Shown: positions 43,865-53,532 of the stretch, piece after piece
Numbering within the stretch: the stretch's first letter is position 1
How the letters are laid out: each line of letters starts with the position of its first letter
From: Apilactobacillus zhangqiuensis
GTDB taxonomy: Bacteria; Bacillota; Bacilli; Lactobacillales; Lactobacillaceae
Assembly (NCBI RefSeq): GCF_019656215.1
Contig: NZ_BPLK01000001.1
Location: 1-64,000, forward strand
Length of the DNA: 64,000 bases
Direction: 5' to 3'
Position numbers and translations under genes: made by a program
The notes under the pieces: model-generated
Databases searched by the model: none
Seen by the model: the letters and a program-made list of their open reading frames with translations, nothing else
What the model was told of the DNA's origin: nothing

Positions 43865-46039
43865 ATGTTTGATAAAACTTTTGCCCATTTAAACGTTATA
43901 AAGAATTCTGGTGACAAGACCAAATTCTATAAATACAAGATTGATTTTGTACTAAATCAATTGGGTATTAGTAAGGAAGATAACAAACGTTTCTTTGAAC
44001 GTTTGAACCTATTTACTAAGGATCAAAAAGAAATTACCTCAAGTCATATTCATGACTTCATCATTCAATTTCTAGAAGAAAATGATTTCTTAGATGCTAA
44101 AGAGCAATACTTAAAATATGAACAAAAAGACATTGAAAAATTCAAGAAAGCAACCGATGTAAAGGCTCGAATCGACCAACTATTCAACCGTTACGATCGT
44201 GTTGTTCACGAAAATGCCAACAAAGATAGTAACGTCTTTAACACCCAAAGAGACCTAGAAGCAGGGGCTGCCAGCAAGGCCATCGGTCTTCAAATGCTAC
44301 CTCCACTAGTTGCCAAAGCACACCTTAGAGGTGACATTCACTGGCACGATTTAGACTACTCACCAGCAACTCCTGAAACCAACTGTTGCTTAGTTGATTT
44401 TGCAGAAATGTTGAACAACGGTTTTAAGATTGGTAATGCCGAAGTTAAATCACCTCGCTCAATCCAAACTGCGACCGCTCAAGTTTCTCAAATCATCGCC
44501 AACGTAGCATCACTACAATATGGTGGTCTATCATTTGACCGTGCCGATGAAGTATTGGCACCATTTGCTGAAATTAACTACGAAAAGCATCTAAAGACCG
44601 CTTCAGAATGGGTCGAAGAAGACAAGCGTGAAGACTACGCCAAAGATCGTACTAAGAAGGATATCTTTGATGCTATGCAATCACTAGAATACGAAATTAA
44701 CACTCTATACTCATCACAAGGTCAAACACCTTTCACTACTGTTAGTTTCGGTCTAGGTACCAGCTGGATTGAAAAAGAAATCCAAAAGGATATCCTAAGA
44801 ATCAGAATTAAAGGGCTTGGTAAGGAACGTCGTACTGCCATCTTCCCTAAGTTAATCTATGTATTGAAGAAAGGCTTAAATTTAAACCCTAACGACGAAA
44901 ATTACGACGTTAAAGAATTAGCCATTGAATGTGCTACAAAGCGTATGTACCCTGATATTTTGATGTACGACAAGCTTTGTGAAATCACTGGTGACTTCAA
45001 GGCTCCAATGGGTTGTCGATCATTTCTACCTAAGTGGACTGACGAAAACGGTAAGGCCGTTAACGCTGGTCGTATGAACCTAGGTGTTGTGACCGTTAAC
45101 CTTCCTCGTATCGCACTACTGGCCAAGGGTGACATGGACTTATTCTGGCACATCTTTGAAGAAAAGCTAGGTATCGTTCACCAAGCCATGGCATACCGTA
45201 TCGAAAGAACTAAGGAAGCCAAACCAGACAATGCCCCACTACTATACAAATACGGTGCATTTGGCAAACGTCTAAAATCAACTGATAGCGTTGATGAACT
45301 ATTCAGAAACGAACGTGCTACTGTATCACTTGGTTACATTGGTCTATACGAAGTCGGTACTGCCTTCTTCGGTCCTGACTGGGAATCAAACCAAGAAGCC
45401 CACGACTTCACTGTAAGCATCGTTGCTGAATTAAACCGCCTATGCCGTGTATGGAGTAAGGAAAGTGGATACCACTACAGTCTATACTCAACTCCAGCCG
45501 AATCATTAACCGATACATTTGCCCAAGACGACATCGAAAAATTCGGTAAAGTCAAGGACATCACTGACAAGGAATACTACACTAACAGTTTCCACTACGA
45601 CGTTAGAAAACGTCCTAACCCATTTGAAAAACTAACGTTTGAAGAAGCTTACCCACACTACGCATCAGCAGGATTCATTCACTACTGTGAATACCCTAAC
45701 TTAAAACAAAACCCTAAGGCTCTAGAAGCCGTTTGGGACTGGGCATATGACCATGTTGGATACCTAGGTACTAACACTTCAATCGATAAGTGCTTCAAGT
45801 GTGGTTTCAAGGGTGAATTTGAAGCTACTGCCCGTGGTTTCAAGTGTCCTCAATGTGGTAACCACGATCCTAAGTACTGTGACGTTGTTAAGAGAACTTG
45901 TGGTTACTTAGGTAACCCTCAAGCACGTCCAATGGTTCACGGTCGTCACGTTGAAATTTCATCACGTCAAAAGAATATGTCGAAAGGAATGGTAGAAAGT
46001 GTCGCACATGAAGAGACAGCCAAACAATCCAAAGCCTAA
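43865..46039 (+). CDS. nrdD: Anaerobic ribonucleoside-triphosphate reductase
   Basis: Makes dNTPs without oxygen using a glycyl radical. From ATG 43865 it has 724 residues. The N-terminus (about 5-100) is an atypical ATP-cone. The body has NCCLVDFAEML with an active-site cysteine, a zinc site CFKCGF...CPQCGN, and the glycyl-radical motif RTCGYLG with Gly680. The frame extends to an ATG at 43802, but both NrdR boxes and the promoter lie there; AAGGATAGGA just before 43865 and the family length support the shorter start. NrdG is encoded downstream. Confidence 0.94.
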   Translation: MFDKTFAHLNVIKNSGDKTKFYKYKIDFVLNQLGISKEDNKRFFERLNLFTKDQKEITSSHIHDFIIQFLEENDFLDAKEQYLKYEQKDIEKFKKATDVKARIDQLFNRYDRVVHENANKDSNVFNTQRDLEAGAASKAIGLQMLPPLVAKAHLRGDIHWHDLDYSPATPETNCCLVDFAEMLNNGFKIGNAEVKSPRSIQTATAQVSQIIANVASLQYGGLSFDRADEVLAPFAEINYEKHLKTASEWVEEDKREDYAKDRTKKDIFDAMQSLEYEINTLYSSQGQTPFTTVSFGLGTSWIEKEIQKDILRIRIKGLGKERRTAIFPKLIYVLKKGLNLNPNDENYDVKELAIECATKRMYPDILMYDKLCEITGDFKAPMGCRSFLPKWTDENGKAVNAGRMNLGVVTVNLPRIALLAKGDMDLFWHIFEEKLGIVHQAMAYRIERTKEAKPDNAPLLYKYGAFGKRLKSTDSVDELFRNERATVSLGYIGLYEVGTAFFGPDWESNQEAHDFTVSIVAELNRLCRVWSKESGYHYSLYSTPAESLTDTFAQDDIEKFGKVKDITDKEYYTNSFHYDVRKRPNPFEKLTFEEAYPHYASAGFIHYCEYPNLKQNPKALEAVWDWAYDHVGYLGTNTSIDKCFKCGFKGEFEATARGFKCPQCGNHDPKYCDVVKRTCGYLGNPQARPMVHGRHVEISSRQKNMSKGMVESVAHEETAKQSKA

Positions 46040-46580
46040 GGAATGGCTTGCAAAAGACTTAAGCCAACAATACATTGCTGACTATAAGCCATTTAACTTC
46101 GTTGATGGTGAGGGAATCCGTTGCAGTATCTATGTTTCTGGTTGCAAGTTCTTATGCCCCGGCTGTTACAATGTCGCCTCACAAAACTTCCATTACGGAC
46201 AACCTTACTCACAAGATTTAGAAGATCAAATCATCGAAGATATGAAAAAAGATTATGTTCAAGGTCTTACCCTTTTAGGTGGAGAACCCTTCTTGAATAC
46301 GCAAGTATGCCTTCGTTTATGCAAACGAGTTAGAGAAGAATTCGGCCACACCAAGGATATCTGGTCATGGTCTGGTTACACATTCGATGAATTACTAAAA
46401 GATTCATATGACAAACTAAAACTACTTTCAATGATTGACATCCTAGTCGATGGTCGTTTCATGGAAGACCAAAAAGATTTAACTCTTCAATTCCGCGGTA
46501 GTGCTAACCAAAGAATTATCAATGTGCCAAAGTCACTTGAAGAAAACAAGGTCGTACTTTGGGACAAGTTAGTTCACTAG
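45999..46580 (+). CDS. nrdG: Anaerobic NTP reductase activating enzyme (radical SAM)
   Basis: 193 residues. It generates the glycyl radical of NrdD using SAM and a 4Fe-4S cluster bound by CKFLCPGC (C-x3-C-x2-C). Other landmarks are FVDGEGIRCSIYVSGC and LLGGEPFLN. It overlaps the end of nrdD by 41 bases. GTG 45999 is nine bases from AAAGGA; ATG 46008 is the alternative. nrdDG form one NrdR-controlled operon. The next genes, sufCDSUB, supply Fe-S clusters. Confidence 0.93.
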   Translation: MSHMKRQPNNPKPKEWLAKDLSQQYIADYKPFNFVDGEGIRCSIYVSGCKFLCPGCYNVASQNFHYGQPYSQDLEDQIIEDMKKDYVQGLTLLGGEPFLNTQVCLRLCKRVREEFGHTKDIWSWSGYTFDELLKDSYDKLKLLSMIDILVDGRFMEDQKDLTLQFRGSANQRIINVPKSLEENKVVLWDKLVH

Positions 46581-46590
46581 GAGGATTATT

Positions 46591-47358
46591 GTGTTAAAAA
46601 TTGAAAACCTACACGTTAAAATCAACGAAACCGATGAAGAAGTCATCAAGGGTCTAAACTTAACCATCCCAGATGGCGAAGTCCACGTCATCATGGGACC
46701 AAATGGAACTGGTAAGTCCACTCTTTCTCAAACCATCATGGGTTCTCCCAAGTATTCAATTACTGAAGGAACCATTTCATTTGATGGTAAAAAACTAAAC
46801 GACATGGCAACCGATGAACGTGCCCGTTTAGGTCTATTCATTGGTATGCAATACCCTACTGAAATCAGTGGGATTAAAAATGTCGACTTCATTCATGCCG
46901 CAATGAATGCGGTGGCTGACAAACCAGTATCCGTTTTAGAATTCATGAAGCGCCTAGAATACGTCATGAACTTCTTGGATATCGACGAATCATATACCGA
47001 TAGATACCTTAACGAAGGTTTCTCCGGTGGTGAAAAGAAGCGAAACGAAATCCTTCAAATGATGATGATTCAACCTAACCTAGCCATATTAGATGAAATC
47101 GATTCTGGGCTAGATATCGACGCCTTAAAGGTCGTTTCAAAGGGAATCAATCATATGCGAGACGATCACTTCTCTTCACTAATCATCACCCACTACAACC
47201 GTATCTTACGTTACGTAAAACCGGACGTGGTTCACGTTATGATGGGTGGTCGTGTCGTTACCAGCGGTGACTATCACCTAGCTGAACAACTAGAACAAAA
47301 CGGTTACGCTCAATTGCGTGATCAATTAGGCATCGATGTAAAGCTGGTGGATGAATAA
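46591..47358 (+). CDS. sufC: Fe-S cluster assembly ATPase SufC
   Basis: 255-residue ABC ATPase of the SufBCD scaffold. Walker A is GPNGTGKST, signature FSGGEKKRNEIL, Walker B LAILDEIDSGLD, with the SufC-typical D-loop. GTG 46591 follows GGAGG. It lies ten bases after nrdG, so Suf may be read through from the nrd promoter as no terminator is seen. It opens the sufCDSUB operon. Confidence 0.96.
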   Translation: MLKIENLHVKINETDEEVIKGLNLTIPDGEVHVIMGPNGTGKSTLSQTIMGSPKYSITEGTISFDGKKLNDMATDERARLGLFIGMQYPTEISGIKNVDFIHAAMNAVADKPVSVLEFMKRLEYVMNFLDIDESYTDRYLNEGFSGGEKKRNEILQMMMIQPNLAILDEIDSGLDIDALKVVSKGINHMRDDHFSSLIITHYNRILRYVKPDVVHVMMGGRVVTSGDYHLAEQLEQNGYAQLRDQLGIDVKLVDE

Positions 47359-48515
47359 TGAGTATGTCCGTTCAAGAATTTGCCCAATCGCATAACGAAC
47401 CACAATGGTTAACCGTTAAGCGCATTGTCGCAAACGACATGAAGAATACGATGAAAGTTCCCGCCCCACTTAGAAAGTTTCACTTCGATTCGCCTGAACT
47501 TGATGCCCGTTCAATAGATACGCAAAACTTAGCACCTAAAAACTTACAAGATTTAGGTATTATCATGATGGATTTGTTCGCCGCTGCAAACGAGTTTCCA
47601 GAACTAATCCAAGAAAACTTGATGGAAAAAGCAATTTATTGGCGTGATAACGCATTAAATGCGAACCATCTTGCGTATCTACAAAGTGGTGGGTTTGTTT
47701 TCATCCCCAAAGATGCCTGCGTAGACGAATCAATCGACATCTCCGACTTAGTCGATCACAACATGCAGGAAAAACACCTCCTAATCATTGCCGCAGCCGG
47801 GAGCGATGTTTCATTTACCTACAAGGATTCAAAGAAGCATCCCGACAACGACCGTCTAATGATCGAAGTATTATTAGGCGATCATGCCAACGTTTCCTTT
47901 TATGATGCTGCAATGACCAACAGTGAAAAATCTCACCGCGTTTTAAATGCTTACCTAGCACAAAATGCCAACTTAAAAACATACGTCGGCCTATTCAATC
48001 ATGGTGACAGTCGTTACTACAGCAACATTGACCTCGATGGTATCGGCAGTTCCGCTAGAATTAACTTAGTGAGTCTATCCGATCAAAACCAAAATCAAGT
48101 AGTTCAAACCAAAATTATCAATAAAAGTCCCAATACGAGTGGCTTGATATCACAACGTGGTATCGTCGCCGATAAATCCAAGACTGTCTACGATACTACT
48201 GGTCAAATTAAGCTGGAAGCTAGCGATTCCGATTCAGATCAAATCAGTCGACTATTAACTTTAAGTCCAGAAAGTAAGGGTAAAATTGATCCAATTCTTT
48301 TAATCGACAATCACGATGTGGTCGCCGGTCACGCTGCAAGTGTTGGTAAAGTTAACCCCGAACAACTATACTATTTAAAGACAAGAGGAATTGATGCCAA
48401 GACCGCCCGTTTCCTATTAACCCGTGGTTTCTTGACACCTTTAATTGAAAAATTCCCAGATAAATCAGTTCAAAAACACTTATTAAACAACCTAGAGGAG
48501 CGTATTCATGGATAG
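47358..48515 (+). CDS. sufD: Fe-S cluster assembly scaffold SufD
   Basis: 385-residue beta-helix partner of SufB and SufC. The central right-handed helix is seen in repeated hydrophobic strands, and the C-terminal SufB/D core has VVAGHAASVGKVNPEQLYYLKTRG. It overlaps the sufC stop by one base. The sequence is more diverged than SufB, as usual for SufD. Confidence 0.94.
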   Translation: MSMSVQEFAQSHNEPQWLTVKRIVANDMKNTMKVPAPLRKFHFDSPELDARSIDTQNLAPKNLQDLGIIMMDLFAAANEFPELIQENLMEKAIYWRDNALNANHLAYLQSGGFVFIPKDACVDESIDISDLVDHNMQEKHLLIIAAAGSDVSFTYKDSKKHPDNDRLMIEVLLGDHANVSFYDAAMTNSEKSHRVLNAYLAQNANLKTYVGLFNHGDSRYYSNIDLDGIGSSARINLVSLSDQNQNQVVQTKIINKSPNTSGLISQRGIVADKSKTVYDTTGQIKLEASDSDSDQISRLLTLSPESKGKIDPILLIDNHDVVAGHAASVGKVNPEQLYYLKTRGIDAKTARFLLTRGFLTPLIEKFPDKSVQKHLLNNLEERIHG

Positions 48516-49722
48516 TCTAAACATTCGTCATCAGTTTCCCATCTTCAAAGAGCATTCAGATATGATTTACTTTGACAACGCTGCAACTACTCAAAAGCCA
48601 AAGTACGTCATTGACGCAATCAGTCATTTTTACACTCATCACAATTTCAATGTGCATCGAAGCGTCTACTCTGATGCCGGGGAAACGACAGAAATGTTTG
48701 AACAATCCAGAAAAAACATCGCCTCATTCATCAATGCGTCTAGCGCAAAAGAAATCGTCTTTTCAGCTGGTACCACCGATAGCATCAACTTAATCGCTAA
48801 CGGATATTATGCAAAGCACATCCAAAAAGGAGACGAGATTGTGGTTTCAATCGCAGAACACCACAGTAATCTTCTTCCTTGGCAAAAGATTGCGAAAAAT
48901 AACGGTGCAAGTCTTAAATTCATACCTCTAAATGAAGATGCCAACCTCGACTTAAATGCCGCCAAAGAAATCATTTCCGACAAAACCAAATTAGTGGCAG
49001 TCACCGCCGTTTCCAACGTGTTAGGTAACATCAATCCCATTGATCAACTAACAACATTGGCTCATAAACACGGTGCTGACATCCTAGTCGACGGTGCGCA
49101 AGCTGCCCCCGAATTACCAATCGATGTGCAAAAAACACCGATTGATTGGTTAGCATTCTCTGGACACAAGATGATGGCACCAACCGGCATCGGTGTTTTA
49201 TACGGTAAACAAGATTTACTAGAAAATATGGATAGCCCTCGCGTTGGTGGCGAGATGATTGAATCCGTCTCGACTACTGACTACAAGGTTAAAGATATTC
49301 CATATCGCCTAGAAGCTGGTACTCCAAACATAGAGGGTGTCATCGTTCTAAACGCTGCCATTTCATATCTTAAAGAACTTAAAATGACTAACGTGCAGTC
49401 ACAATGTGAAAAATTAGGTCAATACCTATACGACCAACTTAATGCCCTAGATGGCGTTTCTGTATATGGCCCTACCAAGCGCCAAACTGGAATCGTCTCC
49501 TTTAACGTCGATAACATTCACCCACACGACGCCGCAACCTTCCTTGACTCAAAGAATATCGACGTCAGAGCTGGTCAACATTGTGCCGAACCACTCACCC
49601 ACAAACTGGGTGTTAACGCGACATTACGCGCTAGTCTATACATTTACAACACGACTGAAGAATGCAATCGTCTAGTCGACTGTATTAAAGAAATGAAGGA
49701 ATTTTTCAATGGATCTAAGTAA
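48508..49722 (+). CDS. sufS: Cysteine desulfurase SufS
   Basis: 404-residue PLP enzyme that removes sulfur from cysteine and hands it to SufU. PLP lysine is in FSGHKMMAP; the persulfide cysteine is in RAGQHCAEPL; TTDSINLIAN and DGAQAAPE line the cofactor site. It overlaps sufD by eight bases and sufU by 14, indicating tight translational coupling. Confidence 0.96.
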   Translation: MDSLNIRHQFPIFKEHSDMIYFDNAATTQKPKYVIDAISHFYTHHNFNVHRSVYSDAGETTEMFEQSRKNIASFINASSAKEIVFSAGTTDSINLIANGYYAKHIQKGDEIVVSIAEHHSNLLPWQKIAKNNGASLKFIPLNEDANLDLNAAKEIISDKTKLVAVTAVSNVLGNINPIDQLTTLAHKHGADILVDGAQAAPELPIDVQKTPIDWLAFSGHKMMAPTGIGVLYGKQDLLENMDSPRVGGEMIESVSTTDYKVKDIPYRLEAGTPNIEGVIVLNAAISYLKELKMTNVQSQCEKLGQYLYDQLNALDGVSVYGPTKRQTGIVSFNVDNIHPHDAATFLDSKNIDVRAGQHCAEPLTHKLGVNATLRASLYIYNTTEECNRLVDCIKEMKEFFNGSK

Positions 49723-50131
49723 CATTTATCAACGCATTATCATACAAAAAGCCAGTGAGTGTCCCAACAACAAACAATTCGATTCAGACGTTCACCTAAC
49801 TAACCCCACCTGTGGTGATGACATTATGATGGCTTCAGATGAAAAGAAACCAAACTTAACCAATTTAAAAGTTGTTTGCGACGGCTGCATTATTTGTAAG
49901 GGTGCCACTAAGATGATGCTAGAAGCAATTCAAGATAAATCCACTGATCAAATCAATGAATTAGTCCTAAACATGTCCAAAATGATGACACACGAAGATT
50001 TCGATGAAACCTTGTTGGGTGATCTAGTTGCCTTTCAATCCGTCGTCCACCTACCAATCAGGATTAAATGTGCCATGCTTCCCTTCAAAGCAATTTATCA
50101 ATTAATTAACGGAGATGATATCAATCGATAA
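49709..50131 (+). CDS. sufU: Sulfur-transfer protein SufU
   Basis: 140-residue zinc-dependent sulfurtransferase that accepts persulfide sulfur from SufS. Zinc ligands fit NPTCGDD (Cys and Asp), CDGCIICKG and the C-terminal RIKCAMLPF cysteine. The family's GxGCSIS segment is altered to DGCIICKGATKMM, adding a second cysteine. It lies between sufS and sufB with overlaps on both sides. Confidence 0.94.
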   Translation: MDLSNIYQRIIIQKASECPNNKQFDSDVHLTNPTCGDDIMMASDEKKPNLTNLKVVCDGCIICKGATKMMLEAIQDKSTDQINELVLNMSKMMTHEDFDETLLGDLVAFQSVVHLPIRIKCAMLPFKAIYQLINGDDINR

Positions 50132-51524
50132 ATCAATCCAACACTTAAATGATGATTATCAATACGGTTTTAAAGATGACGTCAAACCCGTCTTTTCTAC
50201 CGGTGATGGCTTAACTGAAGATATCGTCCGCGAAATCTCAGCCCAAAAACATGAACCCAAATGGATGTTAGATATTCGTTTGAATGCTTTTAAAATCTTC
50301 AAAAAACTACCCATGCCAGATTTTGGTCCCGACCTTTCTGATCTTGATTTAAATAAAATCAGATATTTCCAAAGAGCTACCGATTCAGTATCACGTAGTT
50401 GGGACGATGTTCCAGAAGATATCAAGAATACCTTTGAAAAAATCGGTGTTCCAGAAGCAGAACGTAAATACCTAGCCGGTGCCGAAGCCCAATACGAATC
50501 AGAAGCTGTCTATGCCAACATCAAAAAGGAATTCGCCGACATGGGAATTATCTTTTCTGATACAGATACGGCATTAAAAGAACACCCTGACTTAGTTAAG
50601 GAATACTTTGGTAAACTAGTTACTCCTCAAATGAACAAATTCGCTGCACTAAACACAGCCGTTTGGTCTGGTGGGGTCTTCTTGTACGTTCCAAAGGGCG
50701 TTCATGCCAAGATTCCAATTCAAGCATTCTTTAGAATCAATGCCGGTAGAACTGGCCAATTCGAAAGAACCCTAATCATCGTTGATGAAGATGCCAGCGT
50801 TAACTACGTTGAAGGCTGTACTGCACCTAACTATTCAGAAGATAGTTTGCATGCGGCTGACGTCGAAGTCTTCGTGAAGAAGAACGCCTTTTGTCGTTAC
50901 ACTACCATTCAAAATTGGTCCGACAATGTCTACAGTCTAGAAACTAAACGTGCTTCTGCCGATGAAAATGCCACAATGGAATGGGTCGACGGAAATCTTG
51001 GATCAAAGGTCACTATGAAGTACCCAAGTATTGATTTAAATGGTCCTTATGCCAATGGAACCATGCTATCAATCGCATTCGCCAGCGGGGACATTTACCA
51101 AGATACTGGATGTATCATGAGACACCATGCTCCTCACACATCATCTAACGTGGTATCAAAATCAATCTGTAAAGACGGTGGTACTTGTAACTACCGTGGA
51201 ACAATTCGCATGATTGATAAAGCTCACTATTCTAAATCACATATCGAATGTGACACGATCATCATGGATGATGATTCCATGAGTGATACAATCCCACACA
51301 ACGATATTTACAATGGTGATTCGGAAATCGAACACGAAGCAAAGGTTTCAAAGATTTCAGAAACCGACTTATACTACCTAATGAGTCGTGGATTATCAGA
51401 AGCTCAAGCTACTAAGATGATTATTATGGGATTCATTGAACCCTTCTCAAACCAACTTCCAATGGAATACGCGATGGAATTAAATAAATTAATTGATTAC
51501 CAAATGGAAGATTCCGTTGGTTAA
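50115..51524 (+). CDS. sufB: Fe-S cluster assembly scaffold SufB
   Basis: 469-residue scaffold on which the cluster is built with SufC and SufD. Conserved stretches include VWSGGVFLYVPKGVH, NYVEGCTAPNYSEDSLHAADVEVFV and the C-terminal SRGLSEAQATKMIIMGFIEPF. It is last gene of the sufCDSUB operon, with a terminator five bases after the stop. Confidence 0.97.
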   Translation: MISIDKSIQHLNDDYQYGFKDDVKPVFSTGDGLTEDIVREISAQKHEPKWMLDIRLNAFKIFKKLPMPDFGPDLSDLDLNKIRYFQRATDSVSRSWDDVPEDIKNTFEKIGVPEAERKYLAGAEAQYESEAVYANIKKEFADMGIIFSDTDTALKEHPDLVKEYFGKLVTPQMNKFAALNTAVWSGGVFLYVPKGVHAKIPIQAFFRINAGRTGQFERTLIIVDEDASVNYVEGCTAPNYSEDSLHAADVEVFVKKNAFCRYTTIQNWSDNVYSLETKRASADENATMEWVDGNLGSKVTMKYPSIDLNGPYANGTMLSIAFASGDIYQDTGCIMRHHAPHTSSNVVSKSICKDGGTCNYRGTIRMIDKAHYSKSHIECDTIIMDDDSMSDTIPHNDIYNGDSEIEHEAKVSKISETDLYYLMSRGLSEAQATKMIIMGFIEPFSNQLPMEYAMELNKLIDYQMEDSVG

Positions 51525-51528
51525 AAAT

Positions 51529-51561
51529 AACGCCCCTAGATAGATTTCTAAGGGCGTTTTG
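51529..51561 (+). terminator. Terminator after sufB
   Basis: AACGCCC(C)TAGA-TAGATT-TCTA(A)GGGCGTTTT is a stem with one A-C mismatch. Confidence 0.8.
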
Positions 51562-51575
51562 TTTCATGTGAAACA
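51560..51575. other. parS-like chromosome partition site
   Basis: TGTTTCATGTGAAACA differs at one base from the ParB site TGTTTCACGTGAAACA of Firmicutes. It is intergenic and in the origin-proximal region (dnaC, rpsF block 7-12 kb to the right), where parS sites cluster. ParB binding is inferred. Confidence 0.6.
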
Positions 51576-51663
51576 AATTTATATATTTTAATTGACTAAT
51601 TAAAGATTTAGTTTATACTTAATGTAACATTTTATAACATATAACTATTTAGGAGATGTTTTT

Positions 51664-53031
51664 ATGCGTATCGAAAAAGATTGTGTTGGTAAACTAGAAG
51701 TTCCTGATGATGCTTTATATGGTATCCACTCCCTTAGAGCAGCAGGCAATTTCCCGATTACAGAAGAGAAAGTGGATCCACTTTTGATTGAAAGTTACAT
51801 TCAAATCAAAAAGGCATCAATCACCGCAAATTACGGTGCAAAAGCGATTGATGTTACAAAATATAACACTGTCGCAGATGCTTGTGATTACTTGCTTGAG
51901 CACCCATCACCAAAGAGTTTTATTACTCCAGCCATCCAAGGTGGTGCCGGAACTTCCACAAATATGAACGTAAATGAAGTAATTGCCAATGTCGCAATGA
52001 AATTACACCCTGATGTCTTCATCCATCCAAACGATGATGTTAACCAGGCACAATCTACTAACGATACCTACCCAACCGCCGGTAAACTAGCAATGATTAA
52101 ACGTTTACCAAAATTAACCGGCGAAATTAATCGATTAATCGAAATCCTAGATGAACTATCAAAGAAGTTCCACTTCACCATCAAATTAGGTCGAACTCAG
52201 CTACAGGATGCCGTTCCTACAACCTACGGTAAGACCTTCCATGCTTATGCTTCATTGTTCCGTCGTGATTTGAAAAGAATCAACAGTGCCGAAAATGAAC
52301 TAAAAACCGTCAGCATGGGTGGAACTGCCATTGGTACTGGAACCAACACCACTAAGTACTACCGTGATCACATTGTTGACGAAATCAACAAGATTACCGG
52401 TCTCGACCTAAAGCAGGATGAAGACTTAGTCGATGCCGTTCAAAACACTGACCACTTCGTCGCATTCTCTTCTAGTTTAAAAACATTGGCCGTTGATTTA
52501 TCCAAGTTCAGTAACGACTTACGTCTACTTGGTAGCGGCCCTCAATCTGGTTTAAATGAATTAATCTTACCAAAACGCCAAGCCGGTTCATCAATCATGC
52601 CTAACAAGGTTAACCCTGTTATCCCAGAAGTTGTGAACCAAGTTGCTTTTGAAGTAATTGGTTTTGATGCCACCGTCACCGCCGCTTCAGAAGCAGGTCA
52701 ATTGGAACTAAACGCCTTTGAACCAATCATGTTCAAGAGCATTCTAACTGCCGAAGTTCACTTGGCACGTGCCATCGAAACATTGGTCGATCACTGTCTA
52801 GACGGTATCGACGTCAATGTTAAACAATGTCTAACAGATGTTCGAAAGTCAGCCGTAACCGCCACAGTTCTATCTCCTATCTTGGGTTACAACAAGACTA
52901 CCGAATTAATCAAGACAGCTACCAAGGAAAACAAAACCGTTCCAAACCTATTAATTCAAAACCATATTCTATCTCCTGAAAAAGTTAAACAACTATTCTC
53001 TCCAGAATACCTAGTTAATGGTGAAAACTAA
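51664..53031 (+). CDS. aspA: Aspartate ammonia-lyase
   Basis: 455-residue fumarase/aspartase-superfamily enzyme converting aspartate to fumarate and ammonia. Signatures are GGAGTSTNMNVNEV, STNDTYPTAGKLA, and the substrate loop GSSIMPNKVNPVIPEVVNQV; the loop is usually MPGKVNP, so the Asn is a small deviation. LKRINSAENELKTVSMGGTAIGTGTN favours aspartase over fumarase. AGGAG precedes ATG 51664. It is monocistronic. Confidence 0.9.
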   Translation: MRIEKDCVGKLEVPDDALYGIHSLRAAGNFPITEEKVDPLLIESYIQIKKASITANYGAKAIDVTKYNTVADACDYLLEHPSPKSFITPAIQGGAGTSTNMNVNEVIANVAMKLHPDVFIHPNDDVNQAQSTNDTYPTAGKLAMIKRLPKLTGEINRLIEILDELSKKFHFTIKLGRTQLQDAVPTTYGKTFHAYASLFRRDLKRINSAENELKTVSMGGTAIGTGTNTTKYYRDHIVDEINKITGLDLKQDEDLVDAVQNTDHFVAFSSSLKTLAVDLSKFSNDLRLLGSGPQSGLNELILPKRQAGSSIMPNKVNPVIPEVVNQVAFEVIGFDATVTAASEAGQLELNAFEPIMFKSILTAEVHLARAIETLVDHCLDGIDVNVKQCLTDVRKSAVTATVLSPILGYNKTTELIKTATKENKTVPNLLIQNHILSPEKVKQLFSPEYLVNGEN

Positions 53032-53042
53032 ACCGAATAAAC

Positions 53043-53081
53043 AAAAAGCACCTTCGATCATTTAATCGAAGGTGCTTTTTT
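53043..53081 (+). terminator. Terminator after aspA
   Basis: AAAAAGCACCTTCGAT-CATTTA-ATCGAAGGTGCTTTTTT. Confidence 0.9.
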
Positions 53082-53193
53082 GTATCTAATATAATGAAAA
53101 ATAATTGCTAGTTAATTGAATAACTCAATTCGTATGTATAAAAGTCCCTGCCATTTATTACCTTAGCGGAGACTTATTACGCAAAATAAAAGA

Positions 53194-53508
53194 TTACTTT
53201 TGTTGTTGCTTTGTTTCTTCCCTAGGTTGTTCAGGTTGTTGTGCCTTTTCAGCCTTTTTCTTTTCGCTGTATTCATTGAACTTAACAAAAGCGAAAGAAA
53301 CTAAAGCGTAAGCCGCCTTGCAGATACACTTAACAAGGAACCAAATACCCTTAAAGAACCAGATAAAGCAGTTTAGAAGGATACGAAGCATCTTATCAGT
53401 CATAAGCTTGTTCTTCACTTCATTTTCGGCTAATTCCTTTTCGAAATCATTGTGCACCTTGTCGCTAATTGTTTCGTAATAATAGTCACCGTTCTTGTGA
53501 TAGTACAT
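53194..53508 (-). CDS. Small membrane-associated protein, unknown
   Basis: 104 residues. The N-terminus is hydrophilic with four tyrosines (MYYHKNGDYYYE). A long hydrophobic/aromatic segment follows (about 44-80, with WFFKGIWFLVKCICKAAYALVSF), and the tail is Lys/Glu/Gln-rich, ending TKQQQK. GGGGAGG is eight bases before ATG 53508; the GTG nine bases upstream overlaps the SD. It sits 25 bases downstream of the J-domain gene on the same strand, so they probably act together. No family recognised. Confidence 0.7.
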   Translation of the reverse strand: MYYHKNGDYYYETISDKVHNDFEKELAENEVKNKLMTDKMLRILLNCFIWFFKGIWFLVKCICKAAYALVSFAFVKFNEYSEKKKAEKAQQPEQPREETKQQQK

Positions 53509-53532
53509 AATAGTCACCTCCCCTCAAATTAA

